Translations under genes and position numbers: made by a program
Assembly: GCA_008638375.1 (NCBI GenBank)
Contig: VIRR01000547.1
Location: 186,001-250,000, forward strand
Reading direction: 5' to 3'
From: Nyssa sinensis
Lineage: Eukaryota > Streptophyta > Magnoliopsida > Cornales > Nyssaceae
Length of the DNA stretch: 64,000 nucleotides
The notes under the pieces: generated by a model
Database searches by the model: none
Told to the model about the DNA's origin: nothing
The model's input: only the letters and a program-made list of their open reading frames with translations
Shown: positions 47,221 to 59,194 of the stretch, in pieces
Numbering within the stretch: the first letter of the stretch is position 1
How the letters are laid out: each line of letters opens with the position of its first letter

Positions 47221-48634
47221 TGGTTTGATTAAGTTATGTTATCGTGTTATTATATGTGGTTTTTGTTGGGTGTAGAATGTTTTTTTAGTGGTTGAACTGT
47301 CCAAGCTTCCTTTTCTAAAGTCTTATTCCTGGTATTAGGAAATGTAGTGGTGTACAACTATCCATGTGCTTTTCCTGTTCAAGTTGAGTTTTGAGGAGTT
47401 GAGAGAAGATCTTGAAGCTTTTTGTAGTTTGTGATGCATGCAGCCTTAACTTTGGAGGTGATTCCCAAGGATTTTTAGGTGAGATTTGTAGATTATTTTC
47501 CTTGTTCTTGTTATTCTTTGTCATTTTTTCCTTTCTTAGTGTTTTGCTCTTATATCAACCTACAACCAGACCTTATTAATCTATTTTGTGCTTGGGGTGT
47601 TCCTGATATTTTTTGGGCAGTTTTGCGTAGACTGATATTTTTTGGGCAGTTTTGCGTAGACTGTTTTGTAATTCTGCTATGTGTTGTATCAATAGGAGTC
47701 CTGGGCTTGCAAGTTTGAATTACAAGAGCTTTAGATAGGGAATCATGTAGACAATAGATGTCTGAAACTGTATTACTTTGGCTTATTATTTTATGCATGG
47801 AAATATTACATTTTTTGTCAACTTCTCACGTGTGATTGCTGATGTTATATCTTTTCTTTTGAAGTTGTCAATGTACACAATTGATGTTTACACCGTATTT
47901 TAGCAGAATGGCATTGATATTTGAGTATGCAAATTGTAATGTAAAAATTTGATGCTAGCATTGTCATAACAAAATGCTAACTATGCTAATGTTGTTCACT
48001 TATTTATTTGGTGTTTTTGCATGTATGCCCAAAGTTTTGAGGCTAGGAGGTGGGATGGCATATTATGACATTGGCTTTGTGTAAATTATTATTGTTTTTT
48101 CGATAAGTGAATTTGCAGATATTATAAGATCAAGTATGTTTTTATGATTTTTTTTTTGTCTATTTATCTTTCCCCACTGCTAAACAAGTTGTATTGATAA
48201 TGTTCGAGGCTATGAAGTATGGACACTTTATTTTGATTCACTTGTTTGTGTCGGACACTTTCCGGACACTTGAGTCATGTATGTTAGTAATTAAATGAAG
48301 AAGTTCTTAAATTTTTTTTATTGCTTTGTTATTTTAATATCTTAATAATATTTTTTAAATTTGTTTTTTTTTTTTATGTCAATTTTAATTGAAATAACAT
48401 TATGTTTTTTTATTATATGGTCATATAAAAAATTTATATATATTCAACGTGTCCCTAACGTGTCCATATTTTATTTTTTTGAAAAATAACGTGTCTGCGT
48501 GTCGTGTCGTGTCATATCTGTGTCTTGTGTCTGTATCCGTGCCTCTTAAGTTCGAGGGGTGGGCATGTGTTGAATGACATGTTCTTTCATGACGTTGGCA
48601 CAATTATTATAATGATGTCTTTCTGATGTTGTGG
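47221..48634. other. Rest of TRAPPC5 intron 3
   Basis: AT-rich intronic DNA with a small local duplication (TATTTTTTGGGCAGTTTTGCGTAGACTG occurs twice, about 47609-47663, written here in two joined parts of one 28-bp word pair) and a GTGTC/GTGTCGTGTC-rich stretch at 48440-48545. No gene is recognised. Confidence 0.5.
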
Positions 48635-48712
48635 GGAAACAGAAGGGAGACACGATTGTTGGGTATTTTGTCTTTTGTACACAGCACAGTATGGAAGGTG
48701 TTATTTGGAAAG
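48635..48712 (+). CDS. TRAPPC5: TRAPPC5 exon 4 (acceptor lost)
   Basis: Encodes [20 protein letters not shown] and KVLFGK. The start is fixed by homology and phase, but the two preceding bases are GG (48633-48634), not AG. The next AG lies 8 bases inside the exon and would shift the frame. Donor GTAATC is normal. Confidence 0.85.
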
Positions 48713-50769
48713 GTAATCTTTTTCCCTTTCCTTTCCTCTATTTATTTATTTATTTATTTTTTGTGTTGGGGGAGGGGAGGGGGGGGGGGGATCTCATGTG
48801 CAACATGCCAATCTCAGCATATCTACCATAGTCTTGACATAATTTATCATTAATCCTAGAGGAACTTCTAATAGAAGTTAATTTCTTATTTTGATTTATG
48901 CGATAATTTACAATATGTAGAAATTACCCTCTCTCTTTCTCTCTATATATATGTTCATTATTTATTTTGGTTTGTTAGCATGGAAATATTAAAATTTGAA
49001 ACCAAAATGAGTTTACATTTTGATTCTGTTCTTTGATAGATATATAGATATAATCTATGGTTAATTATTGGTAACTCTCCCATAATAAGTGCTTTCAAGT
49101 TCCAAGCTAAAGTTCAACCCCAAACAATTTAACATCTTAAGTTTAATTTATTTATTTATTTTAATTTTTTGAGACCAAGGACACATTTAATGAGTTGTCA
49201 CTAATTTATATTTGTTTATGATAGTTTCCTCCCTCAGTTGTATTTGTCAGCAATGGAACAAAGCTTGCCTAGATTTTCCGTGCATGTTTTCCTAGGGTTT
49301 TTCCGAATTTCAAAATTTAATAGTTTGCAATATATAAATCTATTTTTTTAATAAAATTAATATTTTTGGATTCTACAAATCGAGATCTATTAAACAAGAT
49401 CTATATTGCATATGAAATTATGAAAATTTTACAATTTTGGATAGTTATATTTTAGTTTTGATGCTTGGAGCTAAAGAATATAGAATTGAATCAACAAACT
49501 TCCTTGCAAAATTCACCCAAAAATTCCAACTCATACTCAAGGTCAATAAACAAACATCATTAATTACTTAGCGTCTATATCAAACTCTATTTTAAGATTT
49601 GTGGACCTGACTTGAGTAAAAGAATATTTCTTGTTTCAGTAGCATTTGAATTGGAATCAAAATAAAATAATTGATACTTTTAAATGTATGCACAAAGAAA
49701 ATTGTTATTCAAACCATTGGAATTGAATTGAACAGTGAAATTTCATTGTTTTCTTAAAACTAAAACTGAATTGAAATTGATTTTGATTAAACCAAGGAAA
49801 TTTCACCGTTTCTTTAATACTAAAATGGAATTAGAACAAATTTGATTGAAATAGTGAAATTGATTTGATTGAAACAATGAAATTTTACTATTTTTTGAAT
49901 AATGAAATTGAATTTATTGAAATAGTGAAATTTCACTGTTTCTTAATACTAGATCTAAATTGAAACTGATTTTGATTAAAATGGTGAAATTAAATGAAGG
50001 GGGAAATTTCACTTTCTTTATAAAGAACTGATTTGAAAAATGAAAATTTAATGATTGTTTTTTGTAAAATAGTTTTTGTTTATTTAATAATGTCTCTATT
50101 TCCTATAACATGAACACTCATTTTGATGTGTTTTTTCCACATCCATGTAATGAAATTGATAAATAAGTAACCTGGTGTGCCAAGATTGGGGTTGGACTCT
50201 AGCTAGATATCTAAGTTATTGGAGGACTGTTGACCCAATTCCCCTATAATCTAAAAGTTAAGAACCTTTGTTTAATTATTGACATGATAATCAATGAACA
50301 GGGACGCATCACTGAGGTGACCGGTGCATTTATTCTTGTTTTCTTTCTTGTACAACTTTTGGCACTAGACGTGTAAAAAAAAGAACAATTAAAGCTTGAG
50401 GATATTGGGTTTGGTTTTAGTAGAAGTCTCGCTTCCATGTGTGCATATTCCAAGAAGAGATAACTCATGCATTGATTGAAGCTATGGCTTTTTATATTGA
50501 TTTGAAAGAAGCAGGACTTGTGATGCCAACATTACAGGGCTTCTTTGTGATAAATATAGTAATGGCCATGTATGAAACTTTGTGAGATTAAGTTTTCAAC
50601 TCTAGATTTATCGTTTAAAGGTTCTTAAGGATAAAGTGCTAAGGGCTTATTTAGCGAAGGTAAATGCTATATAAATGGCTTGAAACTGAATAGTAAAGAA
50701 CAAAAGGTGGAACAAGCAAAGAGGAAAGACTTTGCTTATATAGAAAAGTGGTTTGTAATGTATTAACCA

Positions 50770-51245
50770 TAAAGTCATTGCCTATTTTTTTTGTTTTGAC
50801 AACTATATTTTATAAAATAAGGCATCGAGGGGCAGGGGCTGCACGCGTATACAACTAACACTCTATTACTCAAAACTCATAGAGCTCAAAATAGTTAAAA
50901 AACTGTCTATATACGTGTTTGAGCCCCTTGACAACCAAAAATAAACGTTGCTCAACGCCAAGGCCTTTACAATCTATAAAGGAGACTCTAAATCCTCTTT
51001 AATCTTTCATTCTTCCTCCACCAAATAGTTCACCAAATGCATAGAGGAGTCAAATGCCAAGCTTTCCTTCTGAAAGAACTACCCCTTCATGTGGCTAGAA
51101 CTTCAGAAGTTGACTGTGGCATCACTTAATACACTCCAAACAATCTAATCAAAAGGATCCACATTGCCCTGGTAACCAGACAATGAATGAGTAGATGGTT
51201 CACCGTCTCCCCATCGCCTATTGTAAATAAGAAATTAGTGCCTAG
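50770..51245 (-). mobile_element. LINE ORF2 end in intron 4, antisense
   Basis: The minus strand reads GDGETVNHLLIHCLVTRAMW, then a damaged LRLFGV-like stretch and LCIWWTIWWRKNERLKRI. This corresponds to the zf-RVT domain and the WxIWxxRN motif of plant LINE ORF2, with several stops and frameshifts. The intron sequence on either side (48713-50769 and 51246-53296) is AT-rich. It includes diverged repeats of GTGAAATTTCACTGTTTCTT-like words at 49730-49990 and a CT-rich run near 52680, with no gene. Confidence 0.72.
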
Positions 51246-53296
51246 ATGGAGTTTAGTTTGGTGTGGATGGATTTCTCATTTCTTGCTACTTGCTAGTTGC
51301 TAGATTTTGGAACTGGCTTCATTAGTTTGTGTTGTAACCAATGGGTGTAGAATGTTTGCTTGTGATGCATCACTGTTGGATGTTATGGATAGCAGGTAGA
51401 GGTAGTTGAATAGTGAAGTTTATGAGTTAAAAGCCTCAATTCTTGCCTTAATGAGTCTCCGTAGTACATGAGGAGGTATTGCATGTAGATATACTTGTCA
51501 AGTCTTGGTTTATATTATTCTGGTACCTTTATCTTGGTTGCTTGTGCTAGATGGAGTTGCATGGGAAGGAGATATTAGCTATTAAGTCAGAGAGAAGCTC
51601 ATCCCTTATTCATTATTGTGTGAATACTAGAATCCAATAGTCACCTAAAGTTAGTATGGGACTTGTTAATCCAACTTTTTTTTGAAATTTTTTGTAGTAT
51701 TGATGTCGTGATGAAGCAGTGGTGGCATTTGATCGAGTGTGCTCCACTGCCTGATTCTTTGAAGGCTTTCTTGTTTGGTGAAAAGGTGCCAGTGTTAGTT
51801 GTTTGGGGATTGTTTTAATGTATATTTATTGTAATTTTTATACCCGGTCTATTTAATGTCTAGGTTATTATGCGTCTTGGTTATGGGATTTGTTATTTCA
51901 TATTCTTATTTCAGTTTGCTTAGTTATTCTAAGAGTTTCGAAAGTTTCATTTTCTAGAAATTATTATTTTAGGCCTTGCAAGAGTGGGAACCAAATCTTT
52001 CTGTTTTTTAAATAAGTTTACCCCCACTTAGTGGGTATCCATTTGCTACCAATGGGGAATTGCTTCTCATCTTAAATTGAGGTGATTGGATTTGCACGGA
52101 AAGAAGTTTATGTTTTGTTTGACTTGTTATTTCTTTTTGATAGGTAAGTGGCCCTTGGGTTAGGAGTTGAACTTGGGGATATTTTGTTTGGACTTGGAAT
52201 TTGACTCTTTGTGTTAGATAATCATTTATCTACAATGTATATCAAGTTAACACCCTCCCTCATGTACAACCCCCGTCTTGCACATGTGGAATTGGAGCAT
52301 TGACGTAACATAGAGTGAGAATGCGGACCTTGACAAAATAGGGTGAGAGAGTTCAAACCTTGCACCAAATGGATGGGGAGAGAGACTTGGCCCAAGACCC
52401 CTCATAACCATATACCATTTAGATAATTAGTTGCTATAAAAGATTAAGTTATTGGAGAATGAGCCAACAATTTATATCAAACTAAGACTTTGTTGGTCAT
52501 GGAGCAATATTTGAAAAGTTAGTGTTATTATGGTATTCTGGCATTTACAAATAAGGTTCCTTGATATAAAATGAAATTAGGGTTTAACTGCACATTTATT
52601 TTTGTTGATGGATGAATGAGGAACTTTTGCCATTTGTTTGAATGGTTCTTAACCCACCTCATGAACCAGGTTCTTCCCCCTCCCCCTCTCTCCTCTCTCC
52701 TCTCTCCTCTATTCTCATTTTTCTTGTTTGTACTTTCTCTTTTCTGTCTTCTTATTTTCTTCTAAAGATACTGTTTAAAATCCCTACTATTATAATTTAT
52801 ATACTCTAAATCCAAGCTTCAAATTCCTTGGTTAGAAAAAAAAAAACTGTAACCCCATTTCCCTTATTTTATTTACTTAGGCCACCACTTTTCCTTGCAG
52901 TCCATCCTTCACACTAAGAATTCTTCTTCTTCTTCTACCAAATATCATGTTACTTATGTATGCTTCTTGTCAATGTAATATCGTTTGAAGATTTGGAACA
53001 TTTGACACTGTTAGAGTTCATGTTTAAGACTTTGAAAATGCTTATACAACATGTCTAAGATGATTAATATGCATATATTATTTGACCTCATGATGGGGAA
53101 AAAGGGGTGGTTTTATATGAAGAATACGGTATGTTAACTGTTGTCTGTGATGGCCATACTTTTTCATTGGTTAGAGAGTTGCAGTTATCTTTAGTTTCTG
53201 GTTACCTCTTTATTTTCAAGTTATTTATACTAAAAATTTTGCGACTTACTCAAAAGCAATGACCATCTTACCGTCTCCTGTATGATATTATATTAG

Positions 53297-53373
53297 GTAG
53301 CTGACTCACTGGAGAAGGGCACCGAACATGAAGATGAATATATGATCAGTGAGAAGGAGCTCCTTGTCAATAG
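53297..53373 (+). CDS. TRAPPC5: TRAPPC5 exon 5
   Basis: Acceptor TATTAG. Encodes VADSLEKGTEHEDEYMISEK and ELLVN plus two bases, at donor GTAACA. Confidence 0.9.
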
Positions 53374-53473
53374 GTAACAATTTGTTCATTATTTATAGTT
53401 TATATTGTGACTTACAACTAGTTGAGATATACTTTTCAGTTATGTGTAGCTGATGTGCTTGTTTGCGTTGTAG

Positions 53474-53540
53474 ATTTATTTCAATACCAAAAGACATGGG
53501 GACATTTAATTGTGGGGCATTTGTTGCAGGAATAGTAAGG
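53474..53540 (+). CDS. TRAPPC5: TRAPPC5 exon 6
   Basis: Acceptor TTGTAG. Encodes FISIPKDMGTFNCGAFVAGI and VR, at donor GTGTGT. Confidence 0.9.
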
Positions 53541-53661
53541 GTGTGTACTGAATTGGCTTTGTTCTCATTAAGTGATCATCTAATGGTTAATTATCAAAAA
53601 GAAAAAAAAAGTGATCAACTAGTGGTTGAATGTCCTGACAGATTTCTCTTCGTCTTCGAAG

Positions 53662-53769
53662 GGTGTTTTGGATGGTGCAGGTTTTCCAGCTGTAGTTACA
53701 GCTCATTTTGTACCTGTGGAGGGTCAGCAGTGACCTCGGACGACCATTTTGATAAAATTTGCTGAAGAG
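53662..53769 (+). CDS. TRAPPC5: TRAPPC5 exon 7 with internal TGA
   Basis: Encodes GVLDGAGFPAVVTAHFVPVE and GQQ, then TGA at 53731-53733. The same frame continues PRTTILIKFAEE to donor GTAATA, so the rest of the exon is intact. A single C-to-T change in CGA explains the stop. Confidence 0.88.
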
Positions 53770-53888
53770 GTAATAACTAAAACTTGCATTCAATCAATAA
53801 CCCCCCCTCTTTTTCCCTTTATGTCTTATTTTGAACTCTCCTTATGCACTTAATATGCAGTGATTTATACAAAAAGAAATAATTGCAT

Positions 53889-54880
53889 TGTTACACCCCA
53901 AACCTAATGACTAGATTCAGAGTGCAACTGTCGCATTTCAAATCACACTAAGCCCCACACAAGTTAGATCACTTAATAAACAACGTAGACACAAACAGAT
54001 CGCTTCAAATTCCATGTATAATAATAAGTAAATCAGGGCATTTCTAAAATTTGATAATATCAAAAAACTATTCACCATCCATAAAAGGAATAAATAATCC
54101 CAGTTTCCAAAAATCTAACAAATTAAATGAACCCCAAAATAAAATTATTACATGTCTCAAAGTAATCTAATTAAAAGGAAATCCTAACTATAAATAATTA
54201 AAATTAAATTGGTCTCCAAGTGTTCTCTAATGCACTAGACCTCGTGCTAGAAGTTAATACTATCGATATCTACTCATATGAAGGAAAAATAAGGGGTAAG
54301 CTCAAAGAGTAGTAGGGTAACATGGCATGATGTATACTGGAATAGGTCTTGCATATAACACAATCAATTTGAAAATATTTATGATAAGTCATAGACTTTT
54401 ACAAAATTCTTTATTACTTAAAAGCGGTTCAATAGTTGTAATAAAAAGAGTAATCTCATTTTCCCAATTCAGAAGTCACTAAAACAGATAGTGTGATAAT
54501 AAATAGTATTTCATAAGTCATATAGATATTTACTTTGGCATACACAATAATATATAAGATGCCCGTCATAGTAGGACATGCACACTTCACTCACTGGAAG
54601 TCAACAGTATCATTCCTCTGTTGACATGAACTGGACTCTGACAGTATTTTGTTAGCACAAAATAGACTGCCAACAATGGGAATCCATTATTGATACAAAA
54701 CGAAGCCAACCAAAGCTCACATCCACGCTAAAGCATTTCAAACAATTTGGCAATGATCATACACATAAATCAATTTATTTTCACAAACGGGATAATATTC
54801 ATAGCAATTTAATGAGTAAGAAAAGGACAAATTCACAATTTAAAAAGCTCCACTAGCATTGGGCTCCTGTACACTTTAGA
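53889..54880 (-). repeat. Chromovirus-type LTR fragment in intron 7, minus strand
   Basis: It begins TGTTACACCCCAAACC. The reverse complement therefore ends GGTTTGGGGTGTAACA, similar to the end TTTGGAGTGACA of the 41753-44472 LTR. GGGGTAAGCTCAAAGAGTAG near 54294 is the complement of the GGGTCTTTGAGCTTACC motif of that LTR. The right end is not resolved. Confidence 0.55.
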
Positions 54881-54899
54881 TGGACAAGGTTTGCATCCC

Positions 54900-57160
54900 C
54901 TATCTTATTGAAAATGGTAACTAGAGAACAGAAGAAAGACCTCCGCACGGTGAGAAGATGGTGATGACGATTGGATGAGGGGTGGGTGATCGATAAAAAC
55001 TAGAAAGGCTTTGATTCCACAGAGAAACGAGACACTAGAGGCGTTGGATGGTCATTGATCATTTAGGGAAGTGGCTGCGTTACCGGAGATGCCAATATTG
55101 TGTCAAGCAGGAATAAGGAGGACACAATTAGGGATTTTTGTTGGTCTTTCATCAGACGACATAGGACAATAAAGAGATTATCTCAGTATAGTCTAGTGAG
55201 TTTATTCGATAGAGAAGTAGGTTCCACTATTGAATCACAACATGGGCCTCATGAGCTTGAAGGGTAGAGGCCAGGGTGGGAGTCGTGGAGCTACCCGACT
55301 CTTCCACTGCTATTTTGACTTCCATCACAAGGAGACATAAGGGTTTTGATGGGGCGACAAAGATGATCGGGGGATGCTAGGCTGATGTTGGATTCTTGGT
55401 TGTTCGGGGTGGGTGCTCTGGTGTCCTTAGACGAAGGTGAATAGGGCAATTGTTTAGGGGCTTCCTGTGCATTTATGGTGATTGGCGTTGTTCGAATCAA
55501 TTGGGGATCAATGCAATGGGTTCAGAGGTGTAGAAGTGGATGTGAAAAAGGGATGCCTCAAGTTCGTGGTGATTATTGGAGATAGAGGGTCTGCCGGAGT
55601 GGATCTTTGTGAGGAACGAATGCTGTTTCTATAAAGTGTTGCTTGTTGTTGAAAAGCTGCCGAAGGTGGTTCTGGATCCAAGCTGGTAGGGATATGGAAG
55701 TAGGGGGCAGACAACAGAGGGGCGGTGGTGACTTCTCTAGTCACCAGAGACAGGTGGAGGGGGCAATGACTTGCACAACAGGCGCGTGAAAGATGACAAT
55801 TGACGAGGCAATTGGGGATGACATGTGGTAGGGGTTGCTGAAGAAGATTTGAATTTGGCACGTGAGGGAGCACATGGCAGGTCGGGTAGATTTAGAAATG
55901 TGGGTGATCCAAGTCAAACACGTCCGACCCCCACCCCCAGCACAGCGGCGGCTTGGGGGGGGGGGGTAATGGGCTAGGTATAAGACCACGGCCCAATAAC
56001 TCATTGAAGGGGTCCCAGGTCTGAGCCTTTTAAAGATTCAAATGAATGGCCTTATGAGAAGTCAGGTGGATTCAAAAACTTATAGAAGGAGGAGCCCAAC
56101 ACTTGGTGGAGTAGGGTTATAGTTGCCAAGCTTGGCTTGGGTGCAAGGAAGGGGAATGGGTTTCTTCGGAAGTCAGCGGTCCATATGGGGTGTCTATAGA
56201 AATCCATTAGAAAAGGGGCTGATGATTTTTTTTTCTGGTGCATTTGCTGTGAGGTAGAAAATGGTTTGAGGGTGAAGTTTTTGTTGGATGATTTGATTGG
56301 TGTTCCAACTCTCAAGTACAAGTCTCCCCTTTTATTTTGGCTTTTGATAAATTGTGTGCCCTATGTGGCAAACTGTCTTTCTCAATGGTGGGGCAACTTG
56401 GGCTCCTAGTTTTGGAGAAATTTCTGTGACAGGGAAATGAAGGAAGCATTGAGACTGATGGAGTTTCTTCAAAGCTTTAAGCTGCTTGCCCATAGAGATT
56501 GATTCTCTCAGATGGAAGATTGATGAGAGTAGGAAGTTATCTGCCAAGCCCTATTATAAGGAGTTGACAAATAGGGGCATTAGAAATTTCTCTTGAGAAA
56601 GCATTTGGTGTGCAAAGCCACCTGGGAAGGTAGCTTTTGGTTTCACTATGGTCGACCAGTGTTACATGTGTAAAGTTGATGAGAAGAGCATAAGCCACTG
56701 GTTTTTCGATGGTCAACTAGTGTTACATGTATAAAGTTGATGAGAAGAGCATAAGCCAGAGAGATATGTGATGCCTTTTTTTTCCTCCTCTCTCTATGGC
56801 TGTGCTTGGACTATGCCAGCCTTAGTTTTGGAATTCTTAGAGGGGATGGAGAGGGAATCGAGTGAGAAGGTGCTCAAGGTTTGGATGTTGGTGCCTCTTT
56901 GCTTGTTCTGTTGCTTTAAAACTTTATACTTTTGGGTAAGGTTGTCGAAATGTGTATTGGCAGGTGAAATATTTTTCAAAAATAGTGTATCGTGTATCAT
57001 AATAGATGCACAATGTTTTTTAGGGAAAGCCTATTCCCACTACCATATGTTCTCATGCACTCCAAAAAGTACATTATTTGAACATTTAATAATATTTATT
57101 TGGAGTGCATTTCTACATGTAAGGAGTGGGATTATCATCTCCCTTTTTTAAAAGAAAATA
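54900..57160 (+). mobile_element. Decayed LINE (5'-region and ORF2 C-terminal part) in intron 7
   Basis: From about 56090 the plus strand shows scattered ORF2 phrases in changing frames: VIVAKLGLGARKGNGFLRKS, DDFFSG, WGNLGSQFWRNFCDREMKEA, KLSAKPYYKELTNRGIRNFS, VAFGFTMVDQCYMCKVDEKS and ISHWFFDG, ending with the WMLVPLCLFCCF region. These are the post-polymerase and zf-RVT regions of a plant LINE, broken by many stops. 54900-56090 is GC-richer and may be its upstream part, but I cannot identify a domain there. A probable 3' end lies at about 58120-58285. Confidence 0.65.
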
Positions 57161-58119
57161 TTTATAAATATATATACATAAAGCTTGTATATATATATAT
57201 ATATTACGCATACATACAATGTTAGAAATGATATAAATAACATTTCAACTCATTGAAATTGCGAATTCAACAAAATTCAACCTATGGGCTACTGATAATC
57301 TAAAAATTCAACAAAATATATATGTTATAAACAACAATTTCAGAATAAAAATTCAACCCTATGCATAGCAACTGGAAGAGTAATCAAAAATGAACATATT
57401 TTGAAAATTCTAAAGAGTATTATTCAGAAACGCAATTGGAAGAGTAATCAGAAACCCATCAAAAGTATTCACCAAAATCGATCACAAGATTCACAACCAA
57501 TCAAAGTTATTAAGAAACCTAACAAAAGAAAAATAAAAGAGTATAATGTGTGATTTGGTGTGCGAGTGAAAGTCGAAATACCTAAAATTGCGAAACCTTC
57601 CTTAGAAAAGGATTGAAATCAGAATACAACTTTTGAATACAGTCCCCGGTGTCGTCACTTTGCTGTTGAAATCGAATGATTGAAAAAAGATATAGAAGGC
57701 TTTGTGATTGAAATAGAAAACGATGATCGAAGATGAATGGTTAGGGCTTTGCAGTCGAAATACAGTCTCCCAGCATCATCACTCCTTTGTGATTGAAATA
57801 GAAGACCAAGGATTAGAGCTTTGTGATTGAAATCCAGTAGTTTCATTTCTAACAAGTGACGAAGTTAGGGCTTTGACGAGTGATGAAGGATCAAAAAAAG
57901 GACCATATCCGAACAACGTCATTTTGAAGTTTATTACAAAATGAAAAAAGGCCAAAACACTGGCGTTTTGGTGGAGTGCGCATATCGTCCGTTTCGGCAA
58001 TATGAAACATATTGTGCATATCGTTTCACGTATCATAAGATATGTTGTAAATATGATATAAAAGTACAAAATGTATTGTTTTAGCCTTGTATTGAAACGT
58101 ATCGACCAAGCTTTTGGGT
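57161..58119. other. Segment separating LINE body and 3' end
   Basis: A (TA)n run near 57190 is followed by AT-rich sequence. Then come several related words (TTGTGATTGAAATAGAA, TAGGGCTTTG) at 57690-57870, which look like a small degenerate tandem repeat. It may be a later insertion into the LINE. No gene or clear element ends are seen. Confidence 0.35.
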
Positions 58120-58285
58120 ATTTGACTTGTACCCCCCTACCCCCTTTTTTTCAAGATTCTTTTGTACAGTTTTTCGAGGATCTAAAGCTCTAGTTGTACA
58201 AGTCACATTCCTTTTGTATTTGGGTTTGTCCTATCTGGCGGTTCGTAACTTCTTATATATGTATATATCTTACTTAAAAAAAAGA
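58120..58285 (+). repeat. LINE 3' UTR-like fragment
   Basis: The sequence CTTGTACCCCCCTACCCCC ... TTTTGTATTTGGGTTTGTCC, ending in an A-rich tail at 58275-58283, resembles the LINE 3' UTR in intron 3 (TTGTATATGGGTTCGCCC, ending in A-rich). It probably belongs with the decayed LINE at 54900-57160. Confidence 0.5.
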
Positions 58286-58462
58286 TTTGTCAAAGCTGTC
58301 ATTAATGATGTTTTTAAAAAGCATTGAAGCCTTAAGGACTTAATTTCCTAGATTCGTTGTGAAATCATGTCATTAACTTCATCTTAAGAAGTGCATTAAT
58401 GGCACCCGGATTAGCATTTGCCATTAAAAAATGAGTATGAGGATAAATTTGTGAAACTAATA

Positions 58463-58482
58463 TGTGTGTGTGTGTGTGTGTT
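58463..58482 (+). repeat. (TG)n microsatellite in intron 7
   Basis: About ten TG dinucleotides in a row. Confidence 0.9.
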
Positions 58483-58908
58483 ACTTGTAGAAATCTTGGC
58501 TTCCAAAGAATGTGATTTAGGGAGCAGATCTTCCCTTCTTTAGTAGAAATGATTTTTCGATGATGAACTTCATCAAGAAGTCCTTTAGAAATGTATGGCC
58601 CACAGCAACAATACAGTAAATTACAATGGGTTTTTTTTAGAGCCTTCTTAAGGATGCTACATCTACTTCTTTCCTAACATTGCATTGCACATCGCCCAGC
58701 GTACAAGATTACCCTTGAAATGTTTGTTGCTACGAATTATTATTTCTTTTATGTACAAGTCTTGGAAGAATCTCTATTTTGCAATTGAAGTCTGATTTTA
58801 AATAAGAGTATAACCGTCTGGCATCATAGGTTCTATAGATTCGTGTCTCTGACACGCTGACACAGAGTTCTCACCTTCAATTTTGTTTTTCTGTTTTTTG
58901 TTCAGCAG

Positions 58909-58938
58909 GTATTAGAAAGAGAAGCAAGGTTAAGTTGA
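58909..58938 (+). CDS. TRAPPC5: TRAPPC5 exon 8 (terminal)
   Basis: After acceptor TTCAGCAG, ten codons VLEREARLS-stop match the C-terminus of the family. It is 5.1 kb from exon 7 because intron 7 is filled with transposon debris. Confidence 0.85.
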   Translation, partial: VLEREARLS

Positions 58939-59194
58939 TGTTTGTGGGAGGTTGGCTTGTGTAATTTTTGGTCAATTTTCTACAAACAATATGGTGAAAG
59001 TCCTGAAGGATGGTGAAATTCTTGCTGGTGTCTGAAACAAATCAGGAAGTTCACTTGCGAATCCTGTCAGTAATTTGTTTACATCAAGTCTGCTCTCTCT
59101 CGCTCTCTCTCTCATTCTCTCTCTCTCCTAATCTGAATCATGGTATCAAGGGATCATTGAATAATGACCTTTGTAAGAGTCAGATTGAAAGTCA

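Larger units (their letters stand above)
44864..58938 (+). pseudogene. TRAPPC5: TRAPP complex subunit 5 (TRAPPC5/TRS31), probably inactivated
   Basis: Eight coding exons (44864-44935, 45504-45592, 46007-46070, 48635-48712, 53297-53373, 53474-53540, 53662-53769, 58909-58938) join in consistent phase into the whole family protein, about 194 codons. Landmarks are [70 protein letters not shown] and ISIPKDMGTFNCGAF. TRAPPC5 is a Bet3-fold core subunit of the TRAPP tethering complexes that activate Rab GTPases in ER-Golgi and Golgi traffic. Two lesions stand out: intron 3 ends in GG instead of AG, and codon 173 is TGA (53731-53733) where the family has Arg in GQQRPRTT. Substitutions in a conserved stretch (LEDADYVVGAR where I recall LEDAGYAVGAR) also hint at relaxed constraint. 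Introns are intact, so it is not a processed copy. It could instead be a damaged allele. Confidence 0.9.

Noticed and set aside
54955..56321. Long minus-strand ORFs in intron 7 (up to 121 codons)
   Set aside because: They are antisense to the recognisable LINE ORF2 phrases or lie in GC-rich sequence with no family match.
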